Shown one piece after another: positions 7,399-15,654 of a stretch of DNA of 19,618 nucleotides. The notes below the pieces were generated by a model. The model was not told the origin of the DNA. It searched no databases and saw nothing but the letters and a program-made list of their open reading frames with translations. This stretch comes from an uncultured Muribaculaceae bacterium (GTDB lineage Bacteria; Bacteroidota; Bacteroidia; Bacteroidales; Muribaculaceae). Every line of letters begins with the position of its first letter. The stretch's first letter is position 1. Position numbers and translations under genes: made by a program. The DNA lies in the NCBI GenBank assembly GCA_910583775.1, contig CAJTYD010000064.1, positions 1 to 19,618 of the forward strand, read 5' to 3'.

Positions 7399-8922
7399 TT
7401 ATTTTGATTCGGCGTGGATATAGAAGTATTCATCTTCGTAATCCGAGGGGAGGCGGTGCATCACGATAGCACGAGTCCCGGCGTTCTCGTAGAGGGCGCC
7501 GGGTTCATCGTCAGGTGAAAGATGTTTGAAGACGCTTCGAATGGTTTCCTTGTCGTATTCAACTCTTTTTCCGAGATGTCTCGATAGAAGGTTGCCGAGC
7601 CGGGCCTGTTGCCAGTTCAATAACGTCTTTTTATCAAGGTTGCCTCGAATCCGGATATCGATGTCCGTCATTTTTGTTCCGTCTATATCTACCGGCGGAG
7701 ATACCCGATATTCGTTGGTTCCGTCAAGCTGACAGTAAATACCCTGGACGTTTCCGGGCTTTGAGATGTTTTTGCATTCATCCCAGATGAAGCATAGGAA
7801 ATCCCTGTCTTTCAGCTCAAAACTGACGGAGTCGGCGCAGATCACGCGTCCGTTGCGATAGCCTTTGAGGAGAGTCTTATGGAACCCGGTATTAAAGAAA
7901 TAGCTCCCCCATTGTGATGTGAATTTCTCTACGCTTAACGATCCGGTGTTTTCCCTCTGGTATATCTTCAGCGTTTCCGGAAATTCCGGAGAACTCCATA
8001 CGATGGAATCATAATAATTATATCTCTTGATATCCAGGGGCTTGAATGTGCCGTCAGGTTCTGTAATCCTGAATCCTAAGAAATCGAACGGCGCAGGCGC
8101 GGAATAGAGGGATTTGTTGTCGTATTCTTTGCCGTTGAAACTCATGAAGGAATAGAGCGACAGCTTGAAACGGCAAGCCTCGAGAGCGTCACGGTTGTCG
8201 AACACTACGGGAGAATCATCCCCTTTCCTGACGGTGAATTCCAAAGGCTCGGATAAATCCTCGAGGCTGTTGGCCGGGGCGACTGAAATCCTGTTCGTCT
8301 CCTCGATAGCTGCGGGAATCATGACGCTTCCGTTGCCCCGGGCATCGAGATCAAGATCGCGTCTGATCGTTTCCTTCTGAGCTCCGAACTGAATGGTGTT
8401 TGACACCACTACACTTTTGTCGGCCACAAAATTCTTAAGGTCAGTCTTTATCTCTTTCTTTTCAGGGAAGCAGAGAGGGATATCTATGTTTTCTCCCTGT
8501 GCGAATAATCTGTAAATATTCAGTCGATAGGTTGATTCCCGGTTTTTGTCGAAATCGCCGGGCATGATGAATTCATCTGCGGGCAGACCGCTTAAATCAG
8601 CAGAAAGGTTATATGACTGGCCCGGATCCGAGCCGTCGGGACTTTTCTTGCCTTCGGGTTCGAAAAACAATCTGTATCTTCCGTTGCTGTCGGTCTTGCC
8701 TTTTGCCTTATGGATTGTGGTGTGAGGACCGAGGTAACTGGTTTCTTCATAATCTATCGATACCGGAATGTCAGCCAATGGTTTTCCGGATGAGGTAGTG
8801 ACCGTTCCCGTCACGATGACGCTCGTCGGGGTCGGTTCAGGAATGAAATCGTCCTTCTCCGAGCAGGCGGTGATCAGCACGGACGCCATCAGCGCCATTG
8901 CCGCAATAAATGTTGCCTTCAT
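7399..8922 (-). CDS. Surface-type lipoprotein with a carboxypeptidase-regulatory-like domain
   Basis: The preferred start at 8922 gives MKATFIAAMALMASVLITAC, a lipoprotein signal peptide with lipobox LITAC and modified cysteine at residue 20. The cysteine is followed by SEKDDF, acidic residues resembling the Bacteroidetes export signal that places lipoproteins on the cell surface. An earlier in-frame ATG at 8937 adds only five residues. After a proline/threonine linker comes a CarboxypepD_reg-like/Ig-like segment (about residues 37-120, VIVTGTVTTSSGKPLADIPV ... TDSNGRYRLFF). The remaining ~390 residues are not recognised and show no catalytic motif. Length is 507 residues. It is convergent with the barrel gene and alone on its strand. 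The role is unknown: perhaps a surface binding or adhesin-like protein. Confidence 0.75.
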   Translation of the reverse strand: MKATFIAAMALMASVLITACSEKDDFIPEPTPTSVIVTGTVTTSSGKPLADIPVSIDYEETSYLGPHTTIHKAKGKTDSNGRYRLFFEPEGKKSPDGSDPGQSYNLSADLSGLPADEFIMPGDFDKNRESTYRLNIYRLFAQGENIDIPLCFPEKKEIKTDLKNFVADKSVVVSNTIQFGAQKETIRRDLDLDARGNGSVMIPAAIEETNRISVAPANSLEDLSEPLEFTVRKGDDSPVVFDNRDALEACRFKLSLYSFMSFNGKEYDNKSLYSAPAPFDFLGFRITEPDGTFKPLDIKRYNYYDSIVWSSPEFPETLKIYQRENTGSLSVEKFTSQWGSYFFNTGFHKTLLKGYRNGRVICADSVSFELKDRDFLCFIWDECKNISKPGNVQGIYCQLDGTNEYRVSPPVDIDGTKMTDIDIRIRGNLDKKTLLNWQQARLGNLLSRHLGKRVEYDKETIRSVFKHLSPDDEPGALYENAGTRAIVMHRLPSDYEDEYFYIHAESK

Positions 8923-9071
8923 TTCCTTAATATGCATATATCGAAGTTTATATAAATGTTCGAAACTATAACTTGCATCTATATGATGTGAATCAATATT
9001 TAAAATGTTGAGTAAAATTAGTCAAAATGAATCGTTATAGCAAAATTCTAAAGCTATTTTTTACCGACTAC

Positions 9072-9103
9072 ATTGTTTTTATCATTAATATATTGTAATT
9101 TTG
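9072..9103 (+). promoter_or_regulatory. Promoter of the antitoxin-like/GNAT pair
   Basis: ATTG (9072-9075), a 20-nt spacer and TAATTTTG (9096-9103) fit the Bacteroidota promoter pattern, with a full TAnnTTTG -7 box, 19 nt before the ATG at 9123. The flanking ATTAATAT-rich sequence could hold an operator but nothing clearly palindromic is visible. Confidence 0.5.
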
Positions 9104-9122
9104 TGTTTTATATAATAAAGAT

Positions 9123-9302
9123 ATGGCAATACCAATTAAATCTGTCCCCATTCTCTCCGGGGAAATTGCGGATGAATTCGTAAAAAAAGCAGAAGAGCGA
9201 GAGAAACATCCTTCTGCTATCCTTTCTCGGGAAAGAGAGGAGCGTATTGCAAAAGTAATGAAGCAAATGCTCGAATTTAGATTTCCATGGGAAAAGAAAT
9301 AA
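9123..9302 (+). CDS. Small antitoxin-like protein upstream of a GNAT acetyltransferase
   Basis: A 59-residue open frame begins at an ATG 20 nt after a good promoter (MAIPIKSVPILSGEIADEFV) and continues through a highly charged helical stretch (KKAEEREKHP, SREREERIAKVMKQMLEF). Its end overlaps the following acetyltransferase start by 16 nt, so the two are translationally coupled. Small proteins in this position pair with TacT-type GNAT toxins as antitoxins, and the charged helix could embrace such a toxin. I see no clear ribbon-helix-helix domain, so the antitoxin role rests on size and context only. It appears intact although its partner is interrupted. Confidence 0.6.
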   Translation: MAIPIKSVPILSGEIADEFVKKAEEREKHPSAILSREREERIAKVMKQMLEFRFPWEKK

Positions 9303-9898
9303 ATGATGAAAAGTTTTTACTTGATGAAAAGTGCCAATTGGTTAGGGTAACCCAAGAGGTGCTTGATTATTGTGACCGTTTCACTTGTGGAGAAGACGAC
9401 TTGGATGATTTTTTCGCAAACAATGCGATTGCCTATGAGAAGGAGCTTCTTGGCAAAACTTATTGTTGGGTACTTAGATCGGATATTACAAAAATAGTCG
9501 GAATGGTAACCCTTGCGAATGCTGGTATTCAGACCACTCATCTGCAAAATAATCCTCGGAGAAAAATTAATAATCTGATAACATATAGTAAATAGGGTAG
9601 GACGTACCCGGCTGTTCTGATAGGACGTCTTGGCGTGAATGTTGATTATCAGAGTTCGCAATTCAGAGTCGGTGCTCAGATAATGGATTTCTTAAAAGAC
9701 TGGTTTAAGAGTTATGAAAATAAAACTGGATGTCGTTTTATTTTGGTTGATGCCATTAACAAGGAACGAGGAATAAAATATTACGAACGTAACGGTTTTC
9801 ATCCGTTGTTCCCTCGGATTAATGATGAAAAATCTTTTTATCATATTGAGGAGTCGGATGAACTTCGCACTCGAATGTATTATTTTGATTTATTATAA
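9287..9898 (+). pseudogene. GNAT-family acetyltransferase (possible TacT-type toxin), interrupted by an in-frame TAG
   Basis: The 204-codon reading frame encodes a GNAT acetyltransferase like those of Bacteroidetes: N-terminal FTCGEDDLDDFFANNAIAYE (residues 32-51), central strand IVGMVTLANAG, then YPAVLIGRLGVNVDYQ and a C-terminal YYERNGFHPL motif typical of the last GNAT strand-helix. A single TAG at 9593-9595 splits it after 102 residues. Upstream and downstream parts are in the same frame, so the only defect is this stop, consistent with a CAG-to-TAG change. The segment that should bind acetyl-CoA (SSQFRVGAQI) lacks the first glycine of the usual Q/RxxGxG/A. As written the toxin should be inactive, while the overlapping antitoxin-like gene is intact. 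Readthrough or a sequencing error are alternatives. Confidence 0.75.
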
Positions 9899-9938
9899 AG
9901 CAGATGATAAAATCTTCTGATAATTTAGTTTGAAAATT

Positions 9939-10577
9939 ATGATTAGAAATATTTTGACGGGAATGGTGATGGTTTTGGCAGGTTTTACGATGATGGGGCA
10001 GGAGAGGGTTCTTCCCGCTCCCGACAAGACGGCCGGACTGCCGTTGATGGAGGCTTTCTCCCAGAGACGATCGGTGCGCGATTTCTCAGACCGCGAGTTG
10101 TCGGAACAGCAGCTTTCCAATCTTCTCTGGGCCGCGATGGGGCAGAACCGTCCTGACGGGAAGCTTACGGCTCCTTCCTGCCGTAACTTCCAGGAAATAC
10201 GACTGTTTGTGTTCGATAAGAAAGGAGTATGCGAATATATTCCGTCAGATAACTCTCTGAGAAGGGTCGTGAAGGGTGATTACCGCAATTTAGTGGCCGG
10301 AGGACAGGATTTTGTAAATAAGGCTCCTTTGAGTCTTGTCATGATCGCCGATATGACTAAATTCGGCAATATCGACGAGCGCGCGAAGATGATGGCCGCT
10401 GTCGATGCCGGCATTGTCAGCGAGAACATCTCACTGGCCTGCGCAGGCCTGGGCCTCGCCACCGTGCCTCGCGCCACGATGAAATCCACGGAAATCCTCA
10501 TGCTCCTCAAGCTCCCCGCCACCCACATCGCCATCATGAACAACCCCGTCGGCTTCGAGAAGACCTCCGGAAAGTAG
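9939..10577 (+). CDS. Exported nitroreductase-family (SagB/ThcOx-like) protein
   Basis: This is a 212-residue FMN-dependent nitroreductase fold protein, which in the family oxidises or reduces small substrates with NAD(P)H. The FMN-binding N-terminal motif AFSQRRSVRDFS is at residues 39-50, SNLLWAAMGQNR at 60-71, and the C-terminal ISLACAGLGLATVPRA is typical of SagB/ThcOx-type members. The ATG at 9939 begins a signal peptide (MIRNILTGMVMVLAGFTMMG), so the enzyme is probably periplasmic, as in many Bacteroidetes homologues. The in-frame TTG at 9930 would add three residues and is less likely. It ends 8 nt from the convergent hydrolase gene. The substrate is unknown. Confidence 0.88.
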   Translation: MIRNILTGMVMVLAGFTMMGQERVLPAPDKTAGLPLMEAFSQRRSVRDFSDRELSEQQLSNLLWAAMGQNRPDGKLTAPSCRNFQEIRLFVFDKKGVCEYIPSDNSLRRVVKGDYRNLVAGGQDFVNKAPLSLVMIADMTKFGNIDERAKMMAAVDAGIVSENISLACAGLGLATVPRATMKSTEILMLLKLPATHIAIMNNPVGFEKTSGK

Positions 10578-10585
10578 GGGATACT

Positions 10586-11641
10586 TTATTTCTTGTATTC
10601 GAAACACTCGCCCCAGGTCATCAGACTGTTGGGGAAGGGGAGGCTTTCAAGCTTGTGGTAGGAGAGCCAGTAGGGTTCGCGATGGTCGATGGAGTGGTGT
10701 CCTAATTCATTTTCGTGGCCGGTAAGGACGATTTTCGCTCCGAACGATTCGCAGAATTCGGGAAGACGGGCTGCCCAGCAGATGGGCATGAAGACGTCGA
10801 CGGGCGGGATCCGGCCTTTCAGGTTCAGCATCATGTCGAGGTCGCTCTTGAGCCACTGATCGCCGGTGGAGCAGACGGTGTAGCCTCCCGGGGTTGTAAG
10901 GATGTAGATATTGTTCTGAAGGTGGTCCTGATGCCCGGGGACGACTGTCGCCTTGAGCTTGGCGCCGTTCGCCGCCTTAAAAGTCTCCTTCCAGATCTTT
11001 TCCCTGCGGGTGTGGGTCACGCCGGGATTATCGGGCAATATCTCGTCGGGAGCGATCACCGGTTTCCCATTCGATACAAACTCTCCGACCACGAACGGAT
11101 CGACGTGGTCGGCATGGTTGTGGGTGAGAAACAGGATGTCGCAGGCATCGGCAAGCATGGAGGCGGTGGAGTCGCTGATCATACGGCTGCCGGAATCTTT
11201 TACCGACGGTCCGCGGTAGATATCCCATCCTATGGTCACTTCCGGAGATTTGATGATCCAGCCGTCGTTATAGAGTTTGTAGATGCGGATACCTTTTGTG
11301 ACCGGTCTCCTGAGATCGGCGATTACACCTTGCATTCTGCCGTCGAGGAAATCTCCTATTACCTGCGAGCCGTCGAGCCGCGTGTCATGCAGGATCTGAT
11401 CCATAAGGTATAAGGCGGCCTTGCGTGCCTTGGATGGGTCTGCGACAGAGGGTTTCTCTTCCTTCAGAATCTCATCGATAAGTTCGAAGGTGAGTTCAGC
11501 CTGTGTCTTTACTATCCCCTCCTTATCCTGCCAGAAATATGTAAGCTCCTTCCGTGGTGCTTGGGACGCCCCGGAGAGATTTGTCAGTAATACAAACGCC
11601 CATGCCAGGCATCCTTTGGTAAATGTTCTCTTAAATCTCAT
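10586..11641 (-). CDS. Exported metallo-beta-lactamase-fold hydrolase (UlaG-like)
   Basis: This 351-residue MBL-fold protein has the zinc-binding motif FLTHNHADHVDPF (H174, H176, D178, H179), a further histidine pair in VPGHQDH (H237/H240), STGDQ (D261) and LTGHE (H309), the order seen in the UlaG-like (COG2220) branch. It starts with a signal peptide (MRFKRTFTKGCLAWAFVLLT...), so it should act in the periplasm or be surface-attached. About 120 residues precede the catalytic core and are not recognised. UlaG itself is a cytoplasmic ascorbate-6-phosphate lactonase, so that reaction should not be assumed. A TATCTTTA box at 11648-11641 runs into the start codon, again suggesting a very short or absent leader. 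Confidence 0.87.
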   Translation of the reverse strand: MRFKRTFTKGCLAWAFVLLTNLSGASQAPRKELTYFWQDKEGIVKTQAELTFELIDEILKEEKPSVADPSKARKAALYLMDQILHDTRLDGSQVIGDFLDGRMQGVIADLRRPVTKGIRIYKLYNDGWIIKSPEVTIGWDIYRGPSVKDSGSRMISDSTASMLADACDILFLTHNHADHVDPFVVGEFVSNGKPVIAPDEILPDNPGVTHTRREKIWKETFKAANGAKLKATVVPGHQDHLQNNIYILTTPGGYTVCSTGDQWLKSDLDMMLNLKGRIPPVDVFMPICWAARLPEFCESFGAKIVLTGHENELGHHSIDHREPYWLSYHKLESLPFPNSLMTWGECFEYKK

Positions 11642-11700
11642 AAAGATAGTCTTTTAGTGGATTGGTCATGGCTTCTAAGAGCCTGTCTGAATTCAACTTT

Positions 11701-11815
11701 CATTCAGCCGAAGAGGGATTTCCGAGGGAATTTCCCAAGTCGAAGAGGGAGCATAGCGGGCTATGTAACCGATGAGACTTGGGAAATTCACCGGAAAAAC
11801 CCTTGGGCTGGATGA
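11701..11815 (+). repeat. Long palindromic repeat (copy 1 of a family of three in this window)
   Basis: A long imperfect hairpin: outer arms CATTCAGCCGAAGAGGGATT and the complementary region ending CCTTGGGCTGGATG, then the near-perfect arms AATTTCCCAAGTC / GACTTGGGAAATT, and an inner CATAG-CGGG-CTATG hairpin. The core CAAGTYGARRARGGA (11736-11750) through ACTTGG is the same length as in copies at 15174 and 16840. It occupies most of the 312-nt gap between the hydrolase and the GH92 gene. It codes for nothing convincing and looks like a REP/MITE-type repeat. Confidence 0.65.
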
Positions 11816-11876
11816 AAAGAATTCCCATTAAACATTCATATATGAAATTCGTGTTAAATTTAAACAGGTCCTTAGG

Positions 11877-11925
11877 TTTTATATACAAATTTAATCAAAA
11901 ATATCAGGATTTTTATATACATTTG
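11877..11925 (+). promoter_or_regulatory. GH92-GH43 promoter region with an 11-bp direct repeat
   Basis: TACATTTG (11918-11925) is a full TAnnTTTG -7 box, 28 nt before the ATG at 11954. It overlaps the second of two perfect copies of TTTTATATACA (11877-11887 and 11911-11921), 34 bp apart. The first copy covers the -33 region, where only TTTA is seen instead of TTTG, so a regulator bound to the repeats is possible. Confidence 0.4.
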
Positions 11926-11953
11926 TTTCTGAATTCTAAACTTCTATAATACG

Positions 11954-14900
11954 ATGAACATTGGTCTCAAGGCATTTGCTTTTCTGACAGCGGGGAGCCT
12001 CATACTGCCCTTATCTTCTTCTATACAAAATAATACCGTTGAATCACTGGTAGATTACGTCAATCCATATATCGGCAATATCAGTCATTTGCTGGTTCCT
12101 ACATTTCCCACGGTGCATCTGCCCAACAGCATGTTGCGCGTGTATCCGCAGCGTCAGGATTACACCTCGGAATACATCAACGGTCTTCCTGTTGTTGTGA
12201 CCCACCATCGCGAGCGGTCTGCATTCAACATCTCTCCGACAAGCGGTGCTCCCAGATCCCCCGTGACTCAGTTCAACTACGACAACGAAATAATAAAGCC
12301 ATATTACTACTCTGTGGAGCTGAACGATAACTCCATAAAGGCCGAATTCGCACCGTCCCATCAGTCAGCTGTCTACTCTTTGCATTTCACAGATGGAAGC
12401 GCAAATATATCTGTAAGCACGCCTCGAGGACATATCACGGCAGAGGGTAATCATGTCTCAGGCTGGCAGCAATTGAGCGATAACACCAAAATCTACCTTT
12501 ATCTTGAAACTGAGCAGGTTCCTGAATCTATCGCAGAACAGAACTACGGAAAGGAAGGTTCGAGCTTTACTCTCTGTTTCAAACCTTCGGTAAAAGATGT
12601 CAATCTGCGCTACGGCATATCTTTGATTGGTGTTGAACAGGCTCGCAAGAACCTAAGGCGAGAGATTCCCGACTATAATCTGCAGGATGTGGCGGAAAAA
12701 GGCCGTGCGGTATGGAACGATGCTCTCGGAGCTATTTCTGTAAAGGGAAATGAGAAAGACATGGAAACATTTTACACATCTCTTTACCGCACATTCGAGC
12801 GTCCGATCTGTCTAAGCGAGGAGGGCCGTTATTTTAGCGCTTTCGACGGTAAGATTCATTCTGACAAAGGCATACCTTTCTATACCGATGACTGGATCTG
12901 GGATACATATCGTGCAGCTCATCCTTTGCGCATACTCATTAACAGAGACCGCGAGGAAGCCATTCTTCATTCTTTCCTCGAGATGGCTGAGCAGATGGGC
13001 AACAACTGGATGCCCACTTTCCCCGAAATCACTGGCGATTCAAGGCGAATGAATTCCAACCATGGTGTCGCTTCAGTTGCCGATGCCATGGTCAAAGGTC
13101 TTGCAATCGACACCCTCCGTGCTTACGAAGCCTGCCGAAAAGCTATTGAAGAGAAGACTCTTATCCCCTGGTCGGCAGCCCGGGCCAACGAGATTGACGA
13201 ATTCTACCGTGCAAAAGGATATATTCCGGCTCTTGCCGAAGGTGAAGAAGAAACCAATCACAATGTGAGTCATTTCGAAAAACGCCAGCCTGTAGCCGTA
13301 ACACTTGGTACATCCTACGATGAATGGTGCCTGTCGCGTATTGCCGATGCTCTCGGCAGGAAAGATGATGCTGAACGTTACCTCCGGGCAAGCGCTAATT
13401 ACCGCAATCTTTTCAACCGGGCAACATCGTTCTTCCATCCTAAAGACAAGGATGGCAAATTTATCGAACCTTTCGACTACCGATGGTCGGGCGGCATGGG
13501 TGCTCGCGACTATTACGGCGAAAACAACGGCTGGGTATATCGCTGGGATGTGCCTCATAACATATCCGATTTAATTGAGCTCATGGGCGGCCCCGAGAAA
13601 TTTACAGGGAATCTCGACTGTACGTTTGCCGAGCCTCTCGGAAGAGGGAAATACCATTTCTTCTCACAGATGCCCGATCATACCGGTAATGTGGGTCAGT
13701 TCTCCATGGCCAATGAGCCTTCGCTCCACATACCTTATCTATATAATTATGCTGGCAAACCATGGAAAACACAGAAAAGGATACGTCAGATGCTTGACAC
13801 TTGGTTTCGTCCGGATCTCATGGGAATTCCCGGAGATGAGGACGGAGGAGGTATGACTTCCTTTGTAGTCTTCTCTCAACTCGGTTTCTATCCTGTCACT
13901 CCCGGCTTTGCAACCTATAATATCGGAAGCCCCGTATTTCCCTATTCATCGATAAGACTATCGAGCGGAAATATTTTCGAAATAATTGCCAACGGAGCTT
14001 CTCGTGAAAACAAATATATACAAAGTGCCCGCCTTAACGGCAAAGAATGGAATAAGCCTTGGTTCTCACACGAAGATCTTATAAAAGGCGGCAAACTTGA
14101 ACTTGAAATGGGTTCCTCTCCCAATAAAAAGTGGGGTAGCGCGCCGGATGCCGCCCCTCCGTCAGCTGGCTTGATAAGCACTGGCGGCAATCCGGTTTTC
14201 GAGGGGTGGTATGCCGACCCGGAGGGCATTAAATTCGGTGACGAATACTGGGTATTCCCCACAACATCGGCTCCGTATGATGAACAGACATATTTCAATG
14301 CTTTCTCTTCGAAAGACCTTGTCAACTGGACATTTCATCCCCGGGCCCTTACAAATGATAGTGTTAAATGGGCCAGACGTGCCATGTGGGCTCCATCGAT
14401 TATCGAAGCAAACGATAGATATTATTTCTTTTTCGGAGCGAATGACGTTCACGAAGGAGAGGTGGGCGGTATAGGGGTAGCTGTCGCCGACAGACCTGAA
14501 GGTCCTTACAGTGACGCGCTCGGCAAACCACTTATCAACGACATTGTAAACGGAGCGCAGCCTATCGACCAGTTTGTTTTCCGTGATAAAGACGGTCAGC
14601 ACTATATGTTCTATGGAGGATGGGGACATTGCAATATGGTGCGTCTTGCCCCCGATTTGCTTAGTCTGGTTCCTTTCGATGATGGCTCAATCTATAAGGA
14701 AGTTACCCCCGAGAACTATGTCGAAGGTCCGTTTATGTTTATCCGCGATGGCAAATATATATTCATGTGGTCGGAAGGTGGGTGGACAGGAGACAGCTAC
14801 AGAGTGGCTTATGCCATTTCCGATAGTCCTTTCGGCCCGTTCAAACGAGAGGGCGTGATACTTAAGACAGACCCCGCTGTAGCCACAGGAGCCGGGCATA

Positions 14901-15088
14901 ACTCAGTAATAAAGGGTCCGGGAGATGACGAATATTATATTGTATATCACCGTCATCCTCTCGGGGCCAAGGACGGCAACAACCGTGTGACATGCATCGA
15001 CCGATTGTATTTTGATAAGGACGGCAAGATCCTCCCCGTAAAAATGACCTTCACAGGCGTGAATCCTATTAAGCCCGGGGCTAAGTAA
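11954..15088 (+). CDS. GH92 mannosidase-type / GH43-type two-domain glycoside hydrolase
   Basis: A 1044-residue exported enzyme with two glycosidase domains. After a signal peptide (about 1-24), residues ~31-725 form a GH92 domain (calcium-dependent exo-alpha-mannosidases): DYVNPYIGN at 34-42, WDTYRAAHPL at 316-325, GENNGWVYRWDVPH at 522-535 (E523 in the position expected for the acid), NEPSLHIPYLYNYAGKPW at 587-604, and PGDEDGGGMTSFVVFSQLGF at 626-645, whose D628/D630 should serve the base/calcium function. A linker (~725-745) leads to a five-bladed GH43-like domain with the three expected acids: D755 in WYADPEG, D872 in PIDQFVF and E924 in VEGPFMF. GH43 enzymes remove arabinofuranose, xylose or galactofuranose. 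No stop or frameshift separates the domains. It is not in a SusCD locus here. The joint substrate (perhaps a mannan or glycan with furanose caps) is inference. Confidence 0.9.
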   Translation: MNIGLKAFAFLTAGSLILPLSSSIQNNTVESLVDYVNPYIGNISHLLVPTFPTVHLPNSMLRVYPQRQDYTSEYINGLPVVVTHHRERSAFNISPTSGAPRSPVTQFNYDNEIIKPYYYSVELNDNSIKAEFAPSHQSAVYSLHFTDGSANISVSTPRGHITAEGNHVSGWQQLSDNTKIYLYLETEQVPESIAEQNYGKEGSSFTLCFKPSVKDVNLRYGISLIGVEQARKNLRREIPDYNLQDVAEKGRAVWNDALGAISVKGNEKDMETFYTSLYRTFERPICLSEEGRYFSAFDGKIHSDKGIPFYTDDWIWDTYRAAHPLRILINRDREEAILHSFLEMAEQMGNNWMPTFPEITGDSRRMNSNHGVASVADAMVKGLAIDTLRAYEACRKAIEEKTLIPWSAARANEIDEFYRAKGYIPALAEGEEETNHNVSHFEKRQPVAVTLGTSYDEWCLSRIADALGRKDDAERYLRASANYRNLFNRATSFFHPKDKDGKFIEPFDYRWSGGMGARDYYGENNGWVYRWDVPHNISDLIELMGGPEKFTGNLDCTFAEPLGRGKYHFFSQMPDHTGNVGQFSMANEPSLHIPYLYNYAGKPWKTQKRIRQMLDTWFRPDLMGIPGDEDGGGMTSFVVFSQLGFYPVTPGFATYNIGSPVFPYSSIRLSSGNIFEIIANGASRENKYIQSARLNGKEWNKPWFSHEDLIKGGKLELEMGSSPNKKWGSAPDAAPPSAGLISTGGNPVFEGWYADPEGIKFGDEYWVFPTTSAPYDEQTYFNAFSSKDLVNWTFHPRALTNDSVKWARRAMWAPSIIEANDRYYFFFGANDVHEGEVGGIGVAVADRPEGPYSDALGKPLINDIVNGAQPIDQFVFRDKDGQHYMFYGGWGHCNMVRLAPDLLSLVPFDDGSIYKEVTPENYVEGPFMFIRDGKYIFMWSEGGWTGDSYRVAYAISDSPFGPFKREGVILKTDPAVATGAGHNSVIKGPGDDEYYIVYHRHPLGAKDGNNRVTCIDRLYFDKDGKILPVKMTFTGVNPIKPGAK

Positions 15089-15337
15089 GTGTTAATATTT
15101 ATTCCATGGTAAGTGCTAAGAGTGATTGGATTTAATTGAAATTAATACAGATAGAGATTTTGAGGTATTATGGCAAGTTGAGAAAGGATAAGACTCTCGG
15201 TTTCGACTGCCGAAACTTGGCAAAACCAGCCGAAAAGATCATCTGTGACGATTTCAAGATTTTCCATTACATACTCTAAAAGTTAAAATCGGTTTGAATC
15301 CGAACACTCTAAATATAGTGAAATTTTTCATTATTTT
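15089..15337. other. Intergenic stretch after the GH92-GH43 gene
   Basis: No gene is seen. The only structure is the palindromic repeat at 15174-15225; the rest is AT-rich with no clear T-run terminator. Confidence 0.5.
15174..15225 (+). repeat. Palindromic repeat (copy 2)
   Basis: CAAGTTGAGAAAGGA ... CTCTCGGTTTCG ... CGAAACTTGGCAAAA, with 45 nt from CAAGTT to the end of AACTT exactly as in copies 1 and 3. Two mutually exclusive foldings are possible: the outer CAAGTT/AACTTG, or the internal GTTTCG-ACTGC-CGAAAC hairpin. It is very close in sequence to copy 3 (16840). Confidence 0.65.
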
Positions 15338-15616
15338 TTATTGGTGTCCGGTAAACGGCTATAATGCTCTATTCTTATTGATTTTGATGGTGGACAAGCC
15401 CCTTTCAGCCTAATAATAACGGCTGTCCGGTAAAAAATGCCCCTATTTTACAATAGAATAGGACAAAACTGTAAATGAAATCCATTTTAAATGCGATATA
15501 ATGAGTATACAAGCCATTTTTATGTGATTTTAGTACTCCTATACGTTTACGACATCGGCTGTCCGGTAAACTTATAGAGAGAAAATTCATCAAAAAGTTT
15601 TACCGGACACCAATAA
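15338..15616. mobile_element. 279-bp non-autonomous (MITE-like) element with perfect 18-bp inverted ends
   Basis: TTATTGGTGTCCGGTAAA at 15338-15355 is repeated as an exact inverted copy at 15599-15616. Two further direct copies of the end motif as CGGCTGTCCGGTAAA lie inside (15420-15434 and 15556-15570), so the element carries four copies of TGTCCGGTAAA, three forward and one reverse. TTATTTTT occurs at 15331-15338 and again at 15617-15624, a possible 8-bp target duplication, though the region is low-complexity. There is no transposase; a 62-codon open frame inside (15405-15593, minus) shows no known motif. It looks like a deletion derivative or a small cluster of transposon ends mobilised in trans. 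Confidence 0.6.
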
Positions 15617-15654
15617 TTATTTTTAGGAATGGAGGGGATTCGGTTTTGTTATAA

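Noticed and set aside
9593..9595. TAG recoding (amber readthrough) as a genome-wide code change
   Set aside because: An in-frame TAG also occurs in the integrase remnant, but that remnant has a TGA and a frameshift too. Several intact genes here (Abi, response regulator, nitroreductase) end in TAG, so TAG works as a stop.
11700..11888. 62-codon minus-strand open frame before the GH92 gene
   Set aside because: It is produced by reading through the long palindromic repeat and has no protein-like features.
15405..15593. 62-codon open frame inside the 279-bp inverted-repeat element
   Set aside because: It is too short for a transposase, shows no catalytic motif, and spans the repeated end motifs; probably chance.
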